The position numbers and the translations under genes were made by a program. The notes below the pieces were generated by a model. It had not been told where the DNA came from, ran no database searches, and saw only the letters and a program-made list of their open reading frames with translations. From Halicephalobus mephisto (taxonomy: Eukaryota; Nematoda; Chromadorea; Rhabditida; Panagrolaimidae), in assembly GCA_009193035.1 (NCBI GenBank), contig SWDT01000009.1, positions 310,001-374,000 of the forward strand: a stretch of 64,000 bases of DNA, written 5' to 3'. Below are positions 10,874 through 20,003 of the stretch, piece by piece. Position 1 is the stretch's first letter. Every line of letters begins with the position of its first letter.

Positions 10874-12607
10874 TTAGTTTTCATCGGGAATATATCTGAC
10901 GTTGCACCGGATGAAATCCCGAGCATCAACGGCTTCGCTTGGAGGAAGTTCTTTTTCGAAGAGGTTGTGGATCGTTTTACCGTACATTTTTAGAGTAAAG
11001 AGTTTTTTCAAAGTTTCAGTGACTTCTTCTATTTTGACGGTTTTAATTTTGTCGGTTTTGGCGTTGGAGATGATACTAACCCTTGCTTTGTAGTTGTTGA
11101 AGACTTCTTCGAGCTTCTTGACGGCATCTAGATTACCGTTAGCTTTCTCCGTCCTAATCTCGACTTCGAGTCTTTCACCGAAGGCTTCGTTGTATTCCAC
11201 AATGGCGTTTTCTCGAAGGAATGTACTCAGAACGATCATGCCTTGCATAATCTCCGCCTTCTCCGCGTTGAGGGCCTTGTAGAACATGTCGTAACGTTTC
11301 TCCGCTTCTTGTCGGTTGAGGAGTTTTCCGGATTCAACTTCGGAAGTCGTCTGAGTCACTTTGAACGACACATGGACGTGCTTACTGTAATGATGACCGC
11401 ATTCTCGACAGTGTTCGTCAAGACCGAACTTCTGGCACTCCAGCAGACCCGGATCTCCAATACGGGCCTTGACGATGCCCTTCAGAAGGCAGTTCTTGTG
11501 GCAAGGATTCGAGAGGTCGAATTCCTTCCTTTGAGTCTTCGGATTGATTTTGGTTTTGATACATCCTTTGTCGGTGCAGATCAACTGCGGACTCTCCAGA
11601 CTTTGAGCTTCGACATCCGGTCTGTTCAGGGTTCCATTCCCCATGAGAGAATTCATGACTTGTTGTTTGTATTCATCTGTACTTCCTTTACTGATAAGTC
11701 CCATCACAGTCGAAAGAGGACCAATAATGCATTGAATAACTGTTCCTGCTCTTGCGACTCCCATTGTTTCTTCAGTTTTGTGAGCACTCATGAGGTACAT
11801 CCCCTGGAAAAGATCGAAAACGGCTTTTCGGGATTCTCTCCAACTTTCTTCGTATCTTTCTACTTTGTTCCTGCAAGCTTCTCTGAACGCTGTTGATTTG
11901 TTCCATCCGACCTGGAATCTGAAGGACTCGTTGTCGATACAGAAGACGTTTTTTCCGAATTCGATGGAGATATTTTTTTCCTTGTTTAATTTCTGGATGT
12001 ATTCTTTCAAAGGACCCGCGACCTGTCCTGGAGTGAAATCAGAACTGCTGCAGTGGGTCACGATGAAGAATATGTTGTTGACAGCACTTTTGTTCAAAGA
12101 TGAAAGAATTTCGTTAAATCCAAAAAGAAATTCTGTCGTCATTTTGTTTGTATTTTCTTTAACCATGATACATATTCCATGAATTTCACTAAATCGACCA
12201 ATTTGGGAAATAATTGCTTGTTTATTAATTTTGTCTTGACCGATACCCCCCGTGTCGGTGGCCCCAGGGACGTCGATCACATTGAACTCGATTCCTCTGG
12301 CTTTGAAGGAATAAACACGGGGTTGTAAAGTACAACTTTGTGCAGTAGTTGTGAATCTTTCATTTTTTTCGTCTTCTGGATCCATACCTCTCATACTGAC
12401 ATGGATACTTTGGTTTGTTCCTTGGGTATCTTTGAAAGTCAAATCGAATTTTGAAGAAATGACACATGATGGTTGATTTGATTCTAGAGCTTCTCTCAAA
12501 GTTTCGAACATAAAGTAATTCGAAATACTGTTGATAAAAGTCGATTTTCCTGTGCCTGTCTGGCCCATTAACAAGATATTGTAGATTTTCAGGTATTCTG
12601 TCGACAT
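10874..12607 (-). CDS. AIG1/GIMAP-like GTPase, paralogue 3, with zinc-binding domain after the G domain
   Basis: Single exon, 577 residues, beginning two bases after a TTTCAG acceptor. The P-loop GQTGTGKST is at residues 15-23, so there is no N-terminal extension, unlike its two neighbours. G2-like AQSCTLQP, G3 DVPGATDTGG, IMVKENTNKM and a strand ending FFIVTHCSSSDF follow. Residues about 340-410 hold a Cys/His cluster (CTDKGC...CHKNC...CQKFGLDEHCRECGHHYSKH), as in a metazoan and fungal AIG1-like subfamily with a zinc domain C-terminal to the GTPase (known architecture, exact domain number not checked). The remainder is helical and probably coiled coil. It is the first and shortest gene of the three-gene cluster and the least similar in switch motifs, so it may be the oldest member. 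A further upstream exon cannot be excluded. Confidence 0.85.
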   Translation of the reverse strand: MSTEYLKIYNILLMGQTGTGKSTFINSISNYFMFETLREALESNQPSCVISSKFDLTFKDTQGTNQSIHVSMRGMDPEDEKNERFTTTAQSCTLQPRVYSFKARGIEFNVIDVPGATDTGGIGQDKINKQAIISQIGRFSEIHGICIMVKENTNKMTTEFLFGFNEILSSLNKSAVNNIFFIVTHCSSSDFTPGQVAGPLKEYIQKLNKEKNISIEFGKNVFCIDNESFRFQVGWNKSTAFREACRNKVERYEESWRESRKAVFDLFQGMYLMSAHKTEETMGVARAGTVIQCIIGPLSTVMGLISKGSTDEYKQQVMNSLMGNGTLNRPDVEAQSLESPQLICTDKGCIKTKINPKTQRKEFDLSNPCHKNCLLKGIVKARIGDPGLLECQKFGLDEHCRECGHHYSKHVHVSFKVTQTTSEVESGKLLNRQEAEKRYDMFYKALNAEKAEIMQGMIVLSTFLRENAIVEYNEAFGERLEVEIRTEKANGNLDAVKKLEEVFNNYKARVSIISNAKTDKIKTVKIEEVTETLKKLFTLKMYGKTIHNLFEKELPPSEAVDARDFIRCNVRYIPDEN

Positions 12608-12934
12608 ATCTGAAATTTTTAATTTTACAAATATTGAAAAAAAGAAATACGGGCATTCACGAGAAAAAGAAAAAAATCAAACAAGTTCTTCAAGGAGTGG
12701 CTGATAAAGAAATAAAAGTCTTGTAATGAACGTTGTTGACTGGCCCGGAAAATACGGAATTGATATAAATCGAAAAAATGAATGTTTTCTATAATTTTTA
12801 TATTTCATGATCGAAAGTTTAATTTTTTTACAAAGTGAATATAAAATTTAAATATCATAATAATCACTTTATCGAACCGTTTTCAAAGCACAATTACAAC
12901 ATTTGACTAGATTAACAAAAAAATTAACCTATGC
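12608..12934. other. Upstream region of the GTPase cluster
   Basis: AT-rich, no gene seen. It is the presumed outron and promoter side of the first GTPase gene (minus strand). A minus-strand acceptor lies at about 12610. Confidence 0.3.
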
Positions 12935-13735
12935 CTAAGAGAGTTTGCCTAAAATGTGTAAGGCTTACATGGGGGAGGGGGTCCTAGAAAAGCGCCATAT
13001 AAGCCTTATACATTCTAGGTAAGCTCCCTTATAGGTAATTTAACTTTTTTTTAATTTAGTGAGTTTGCCTAAAATATGTAAGGCTTACATGGGGGAAGGG
13101 GGTCCTAGAAAAGCGCCATATAAGCCTTATACATTTTAGACAAGCTTCCTTATAGGTAATTTAACTTTTTTTAAATTTAGTGAGCTTGCCTAAAATATGT
13201 AAGGTTTATAGGAGAGGGGGTCCTAGAAAAGCGCCATGTAAGCCTTATACATTTTAGACAAGCTCCCTTATAGGTAATTTAACTTTTTTTAAATTTAGTG
13301 AGCTTGCCTAAAATATGTAAGGTTTATAGGGGGAGGGGTCCTAGAAAAGCGCCATGTAAGCCTTACATATTTTAGACAAGCTTCCTGAGGGGAATATCGT
13401 AAAAAAATCATTTTAATTTCCTATAAGGAAGCTTGCCTAAAATGTGTAAGACTTATATGGTACTTTTCTAGGACTCCTCCCCCTGCAAGCCTTACATATT
13501 TTAAGAAAACTTCCTAAATTAAAAAAAACTAAAATAACTTATAATGGAGCTTGCCTAAAATATATAACGTTTACATGGTACTTTTCTAGGACCCCTCTCC
13601 CTGTAAACCTTACATATTTTAGACAAACTCTCTAAATTTTAAAAAAGCTAAAATAACTTATAATGGAGCTTGCCTAAAATATATAACGTTTACATGATGT
13701 TTTTTTAGACCCCTCCCCCTGAAAACTCTCTAATG
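12935..13735. repeat. Array of seven palindromic ~117-bp units, four forward and three reversed
   Basis: Each unit has near-inverse arms: a left arm like GCTTGCCTAAAATATGTAAG and a right arm like CTTACATATTTTAGACAAGC. Between them is an asymmetric core (GGGTCCTAGAAAAGCGCCAT). Four units from about 12935 to 13390 carry the core in one direction. From about 13420 three units carry it reversed (ATGGTACTTTTCTAGGAC). Units are joined by TTATAGGTAATTTAACTTTT-like linkers. No coding potential. Confidence 0.8.
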
Positions 13736-13739
13736 TGTC

Positions 13740-14662
13740 TTCTTGCGGTTCATAGCATACTTGCCATTTTTTGCGATCACGGACATATCACAATAAACTT
13801 GACAAAATTCAGCATGTCGAAATTTTTCACGATTTTAATAATGTAAAATTTAATGAAAAATAAACATTTAAAAACAATTAAAATTATATTATTTTAAAAT
13901 TATTTTTTTACAAATTTGTTCAAACTTGAATTTTTGAAGTCTTTCGAAAATGAATAACATGATAATTTTAGTTTTATTTCATGATTTTTTACAATTTTGT
14001 ATAATTTCGAAATTAACTAAATTTTGTAAAAAAATAAAAATTTTCAAAAATATCCCGAAACGAATTTTCAGAACTTGATAAATGATAAAATAACTTTATA
14101 TTTTAGTTTTATTTTATGATTTTTTACAATTTTGTATAATTTCGAAATTAACTAAATTTTGTAAAAAAAAATAAAAATAAATATTCCAAAAATCACAAAA
14201 ATGAATTATTTTATAGCTAAAATTATAAAAATATATTTTAAAATTATGTATTTCAAAATTCTATATTTAAATTAATATAGTAATTTTTAACAAATTTAAA
14301 ATTTAAAAATTCAAATACATTCTAAAAATTCAAAAATGTGAAAAAACTTGGCGTAGTGTCCAGAATGATTTTTTCACAATTGTTAATCCAAAAAAGTCCT
14401 AAAAAAGCTTAAACGTGCTTTATTCTCTCTCTTTTCATAGTTTCTTCATCTAGGTTCGGCCCCAACAAAGCATCTAAGTGATAACCCTTATCATTCCATC
14501 TATTCCAATCGATTCAAACAACAATCGTTTTGGGAAACATCCTTATTTAAAAAATAAAATTCAAATTTATCAAAAAACAACAATATCCAACTAAAAGAAC
14601 CTAATCTATTTAGCAATTTGACGGTAGTATAAGTTTCTACTTCCAACCGAATAATTCCACAA
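13740..14662. other. AT-rich spacer downstream of coq-1
   Basis: Mostly A/T words, with a ~100-bp direct duplication (about 13960-14045 and 14100-14190, sharing TTTTACAATTTTGTATAATT). 14340-14660 is the probable coq-1 3' UTR and spacer (minus strand). No open frame with coding character. Confidence 0.4.
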
Positions 14663-16639
14663 TTACCGGTCTCTATTCAGCTGCGACAATGCTATATCAA
14701 TAAGGCAATCTCTAGATGAATCTTTTTTCGGAAATTTCTCTGCCTAAAATTATCTCATTATATATAAATTCCATATAAAAACTACCATTCCAGCTGCAAT
14801 TAAACAATGTTTTTTCGCTAATTCTTTCGTTTGTTCAAGTCCATTAGAATTCATCACAATATTATGTGCTTTTTCAACATCACCTTCATTTTTAAATCTT
14901 CTAGTTATCATCAAATTCAATTCTGGATAATCTTTAGCTGCAAATAAAACAGGACAAGTCGCTAAACCTTGTTTTAAATCATTCAATGACGGTTTTCCTA
15001 ACATTGCTGATGACGCAACATAATCCAACATATCATCCACAAGTTGAAAAGCCAATCCTAAATTCCTGCCATATTCAAAAGCATTTTTCTCAATATCCTC
15101 TGTACATCCAGCAATCATCGCAACAGATTTACAACTATTTGCAAACAAACTTCCTGTTTTATAAAATGTTTTCGTCATATAATGTTGAAATCTCTCATTT
15201 GCATCCAGATCATTTGGTGCCGTCAACTGCATCAATTCTCCTTGTACAAGATCTTCCACAATTTCCGCCATTGTAGAAATAACCAAAGGTTCACCTATAC
15301 TACATAAAACTTTCGTCGCTCTTGCTAAAATAAAATCACCAACTAAAACAGCTTGTCTATTACCCCATCTAGCATTTACAGTAGGTTGTCCTCTTCTAGT
15401 ATCAGATTCATCAATAACATCATCATGAACCAATGACGCTGTATGAATCATTTCCGCTACCATTGCTATTCTATATTGATTCAAGTCAACAAACTCATCT
15501 TCAGTAGACATTGATTTCGTAATCTGCGAACATGCACTGCTCATCAATAAGCTTATCGTCGGTCGAAAAAGTTTTCCACCTTGATCAAAGTAGTATTTGG
15601 CCATTTCTTGGAGATTCTTTGTAAAATTATTTGCTGATATAGAAGAAAAATTCACAAAAGTCTTCGTAGAATCTGACTGTTCTAATATCGTTTTTATAAT
15701 ATCAACCTAAAAAATTTAACAAATTCATTTTACTCGAAAAATCTTCTGAAACATATTGTAACTAATTTTACAGCTCATTATATGCATATTCATTGTCATA
15801 TGTTCAATTTCCATTTACTGGTTTTCTAGAAAGGAAAAATCTAACAAACTTGAGGAATTTCATATATCAAAGTTTAAAATTTACTCGAAATGTCTTCTAC
15901 AATAAACTATAGTTTTTTATCCCATCAGATAAACATTCTAAATCCACTATTTTTACTCAACGATTTTCTAAAACGAAAAATGCTGAAAAACAAAAAATTA
16001 ATCCCAAATCTACAGATTTACCGGATTATCTCATTTCAGAACGCAATTCAGCAAAATGGGATTATAGATTCTAACTGTACTTTTAAAAACAGTTAAATTC
16101 CATATATGAATTATTTAAAAAAATAATTTTCTAAATTACTAGAAATTAATTAATTTTCCAAATTATCAAACTTCTTTCAAAATTATCAGAAATTAATTAA
16201 TTTTCTAAATATTATCAAATTTTTTTTCAAAATTATCAGAAATTAATTAATTTTCTAAATTATCAAACTTCTTTCAAAATTATTAAAAATTAATTAATTT
16301 TCCAAACTATCAAAGTAAAATTTCTTAAATATTAAAAAACCAAACCTGTAATGACTCTAATTTTCTGATAATTGAATTCGGTAATTCCGGACCACCAATT
16401 TTCTTATCATTTGCAGGTAAAATATCATCAGAATTCGCCACAGAAGGAACAGAAAAAAATGCTGATCTTTTTTGAATTCCATTCTTCATTATTACTGGTT
16501 TAACATATTTCACCCGACTAATTGCTGTACTGTATGTTCTTCCAAAAGCATATCCCAAAATACATTGTGGTAAAGCACCATAAAAATACAAAACAGAACA
16601 AAAACCTTTTTCGAACCGTTTTGCATATGAGCAGCTCAA
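14663..16639 (-). CDS. coq-1: All-trans polyprenyl (nona/decaprenyl) diphosphate synthase subunit, COQ1/PDSS1
   Basis: Makes the isoprenoid tail of ubiquinone in mitochondria by adding isopentenyl units to an allylic diphosphate. Exons: about 16639-16346, 15706-14786 and 14743-14663, all joined in phase 0. Both aspartate-rich motifs are present: HTASLVHDDVIDESDTRRG (first, DDxxD) and FQLVDDMLD (second), plus GGKLFRP for substrate binding. The last exon, reading KKDSSRDCLIDIALSQLN, restores the normal C-terminus; an ORF read straight through the second exon would end wrongly. About 431 residues. The N-terminus (basic, aromatic, ending near NSIIRKLESLQ) looks like a mitochondrial leader, but no ATG is found in frame in the first exon. 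The start codon is therefore probably in an unplaced upstream exon. It may be cotranscribed with ERp44, ~390 nt upstream. Confidence 0.93.
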
Positions 16640-17031
16640 AAATTAATAAAATTCAAAAAAAACAAAAAATTAAAATTTTAAAAATAATAAAAAATTTAAA
16701 GTATTAAGTCGAATTTATACGACTAAATTTAACTTTAAAAATAACCATGGAATTTCATTAAAAATGATTATTTCTAAAAATGCAATAAAAGGCAACTAAA
16801 TTACTTTTAAAATAAATTAATAAAGGGCACAACTGAAGGCTCAAACTTTCAGGATTACTGTAAGCTTGACACAGGGGGAAACACCTGAAAGAAAATCAAC
16901 TTGAAAGATACCCATTGAATGGAATTTGATGACGAGAAAAAAATCATAAAGCAAGAAATTCTCTGGTCTAGACCAATTATAAATACTAAATTTGTGTAGA
17001 TGTAGAAATTTGGCAACGATGAACTGGCAGA
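16640..17031. other. Spacer between ERp44 and coq-1
   Basis: 392 bp between two same-strand genes. The part near coq-1 is A/T only; 16830-17030 is mixed sequence, probably the ERp44 3' UTR. It could hide the coq-1 first coding exon: minus-strand ATGs near 16750 exist, but none joins in phase with a good donor. No other gene. Confidence 0.4.
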
Positions 17032-18561
17032 CTAGAGTTCTGTTTTCTTCAAAAGAGTATATCTATTTTCACTTGGTTCTAACTTCTTGAAAACAGATTC
17101 TGGAGGAGTTGAAGGAGGGTTACCCGGGGATGGTGGTTGAGTCGGGTCGGGACCATTGTGGAATTCACGATGAAGTTTCCCAGAATGCAAATCCTGGATA
17201 AATTTACGAAGTTCTCCAGGAACACTGAAATCACAAACTAATGAATAAAAATAAACATTAAAACTTGCCCAAGTTTGCTAAAATCACTAAAAAGATACAT
17301 GTGTCTGAATGAATCAATAGCAATCAGTGGCAAATCTTTTTCTGATTTTCCAAGATGATGCAATGGATGTGCGAATTTCTTTCCATCTGCCATTAGACAA
17401 TTCACAGTTTTCTTTAGTTCGTCTCCAAGTTCAGCAATAACAGAATCTTTGAAAACTTTTTCAGCCGCTTTGTCTCCTTCTTTTCTGAACAAGAGCAAAA
17501 ATGGCAATCCTTCTTCGGTCATTTCTTCCGCGTTTTCGAAGGTGATTTCTCTCACAAGCGGTACACACTTATCAGTCGTCCATTGCTTGAGATAGTCGTA
17601 GCTCTGAAGAGGACCCGTGTACTCAAAATCGTCGTTGGAGTTTTCCGCTCGGAAATAGACAGCGTTCCCGGTTTTAGTAAATGGTTTGACCCAGTCTCCA
17701 GTTGCCAACCAGAAGACACAGTCGTCTCTCAGAGAAGAGGCGATTTTCTGGAAGTTGTTGTATTCTTCTCCAGATGGATGAGTAAAGTAACCGATAATAT
17801 TGCGTTTCCCAGTGTCTATTTCTTTTGTAAGTTCTTCTTTGGACGTGAAATGCTTGATAGTGGATTCAATTTGTTTTTTTACAAATTCAGAAAGTGCATC
17901 GACAGATCTCTGGCCTCTGTATTCTCTCTTGATAGCTTCTCCATAACGGAACATCTTGAGCGTCGGGTACTTGTTAACATGGTACTTTTGAGCAATTCCA
18001 GGTTGTTTATCACAATCAACCGAAGCGAAAGCAATCTGACCAGCTGTGTTCAACTAAAAATAAAGTTTCATATATCAAAAAGTGAAAGTTTAATATATCG
18101 GGAAATAAAATATATGTTGAAAAGTGGAATTTTCATATATCGAGAAATAAAATACATGTTGAAAAGTGAAAGTTTAATATATCGGAAAATAAAATACATG
18201 TTGAAAAGTGGAATTTTCATATATCGGGAAATAAAACTTACGGTGAACTTATTACTGGCTTCTTCGAAAATAGGTTTTAAATGCTGGGAAAACCGACACC
18301 AATCGGCGTAGAAGTTGACGAATACAATCTGATGACTTTCTGAAAAAGTAAAAAATTAGTAAAAAAAATTGGGAAAGTACTTACGGAGAATAGTGTCAAT
18401 ATTGCTGTCCGTCAACTGAATGACTGCTGCAGAACTTTGGCGAGCAGTGAATAAGACCTAAAAACTCGAATTCGATTATTTTTTTTATATAAAAAACTCA
18501 CCAAAAAAAGAAAAATAATCAAAAAATTTTCTCCAATTTTTTTTAAAAAATCTAGAGCCAT
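17032..18561 (-). CDS. erp-44: Endoplasmic reticulum resident protein 44 (thioredoxin family)
   Basis: ER/Golgi chaperone that retains ERO1 oxidases and unassembled cargo through a mixed disulfide. Five exons: 18561-18502, 18457-18385, 18339-18242, 18053-17269 and 17224-17032, giving 402 residues (human protein 406). Residues 8-25 form a signal peptide (FLIIFLFLVLFTARQSSA). The thioredoxin active site reads ADWCRFSQHLKP: the CRFS tetrapeptide, not CxxC, is the hallmark of ERp44. The C-terminal part has SGKLHREFHNGPDP and ESVFKKLEPSENRYTLL, both highly conserved. The protein ends KKTEL, a KDEL-like retrieval signal of the RDEL type. The last intron only works with a GC donor (GG|GCAAGT, at 17268). 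The alternative GT two codons later breaks the conserved frame. It shares a 350-bp divergent upstream region with the EF-hand gene. Confidence 0.95.
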
Positions 18562-18914
18562 GGTTCGACCGAAAAAGAATAATCAGGTCGACCTCGCTGA
18601 AATAATTTAAATCATTAAAAATTAAAATTTAAAAATTTAAAAAAGATTTACATAAGTTAATGGAACGCAGGGCTAACAAACGTGGCCAAGCTTCTCGTCT
18701 CGCTCGGGCAACCGACTACAAGCCGTGTCGAGACCAACAGCTGCTGCTGGCCAGTTTTTTCTCTTTTTCGAAGTTTTTTGTTATTATTTGGCCGATAGAA
18801 GAAATTTCACTTTGATCTTTTTTCAAAATTAAGAAAAAACAAAAAAATAAAGTAAATACGGAATGAGTCAATTCGAGACTAGTATAAAAGAAAATTAAAA
18901 CTTTCAGAACAAAA
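18562..18914. promoter_or_regulatory. Divergent promoter region, ERp44 and EF-hand gene
   Basis: Two genes start outward from here. The minus strand has a TTTCAG acceptor about 37 nt before the ERp44 ATG. The plus strand has CTTTCAG 7 nt before the EF-hand ATG. A GC-richer core (about 18660-18760) stands out from A/T flanks. The minus-strand open frame 19030-18716 crosses the plus gene's first exon and is a shadow. Confidence 0.45.
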
Positions 18915-19814
18915 ATGAAACGATTTTTGATTTTTTTCTTCGTTGGAGTCGTCGTTGGACGAGAATACGATCTTCCTGAATTTATTCGAGGAAATTTCTG
19001 CAAAGAAAACATCGCGGAAATTTGCTTCAAGGATATCGATAAAGATGGTATGAATTTTTGAAAAATTTAGAAAATTAAAAAAAATTAAAATTAAAAAAAT
19101 TTAGAAAATTAAAAAAAATTTAGAAAATTAAAAAAATTTAGAAAGTTAAACATTTAAAAAGAATTTAAAATTTTATAAAAATCTAGAAAATTTAGAAAAT
19201 TTAAAAAACTTAAAATTTAAAATTTTATAAAAACCTAGAAAATTTTAAAAATCTAAAAAATTTTAAAAATCTTTAAAAATTGTAGAAAATTATTTTAAAT
19301 ATTAGAAATTTTTCAATAGTTTTGAAAAGTATAAGAAATTTTTTTTTAAATATCTAATATTTAAAATAATTTTATAAAATTTTTAAAGATTTTTAAAATT
19401 ATTAATTAAAAATTAGGAAACGGAAAAGTTTCGGATGAAGACATCAGAAATTGGTGGGATGAAAACAACGAAAGAATAGAGAAAATGAATCAGAAAATCT
19501 ACGATGAAGACTTCGAAGCCGTCGGTGGAGGTCCTGGAGAAAATCTGACTTTCGATCAAATGGATCAATTGGCCCTTAGAAAACTGATTGTTCCAGATGA
19601 AAATTTCAGAAACCTCTTAAAAACCTTCGATATTAATAAAGACGGAAAAATCGACAAAAATGGTCAGTTTCGTTTATTCAAAAAAATTAAATATCGAATT
19701 TTCGGTATTTACAAAGCTGTATTTTTATCGATCCAAAAATTTTCAGAATTCAACGAATTCGAAAATCACTGGATGACCGTTCCCCAAAGACTCAATTTTA
19801 TTAAAAATGAATAA
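18915..19814 (+). CDS. Small secreted EF-hand calcium-binding protein
   Basis: Three exons, 18915-19047, 19417-19662 and 19747-19814, encode 148 residues. A signal peptide (MKRFLIFFFVGVVVG) opens the protein. The first EF-hand loop, DIDKDGNGKVSD, is split by intron 1. The second, DINKDGKIDKNE, is split by intron 2. Each therefore has the regular D-x-[DN]-x-D-G spacing only after splicing, which supports the model. Between them lies an acidic helical region. The protein ends QRLNFIKNE; no clear ER-retention signal. It resembles reticulocalbin/calumenin-style or other luminal or secreted EF-hand proteins but is shorter; I cannot name an orthologue. Intron 1 is a run of low-complexity A/T words. 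Confidence 0.85.
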
Positions 19815-20003
19815 ATTTAATTTTTAATTTTTTAAAATAAATTTAATTTTTAACTTTTCTAAAATAAATTAAATTTTTAATTTTTTAAAATAAATTTAAT
19901 ATTTAATTTTTAAAATAAATTAAATTTTTAATTTTTTTAAATAAATTTAATATTTAATTTTTAAAATAAATTAAATTTTTAATTTTTAAAATAAATTTAA
20001 TTT

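Noticed and set aside
11243..11896. 217-codon plus-strand ORF
   Set aside because: Antisense to the third GTPase gene; no splice or start support.
15890..16096. 68-codon plus ORF in a coq-1 intron
   Set aside because: A/T-rich, no splice or start context and antisense to coq-1 transcription.
18716..19030. 104-codon minus-strand ORF
   Set aside because: It runs through the first exon of the EF-hand gene and the divergent promoter; a shadow.
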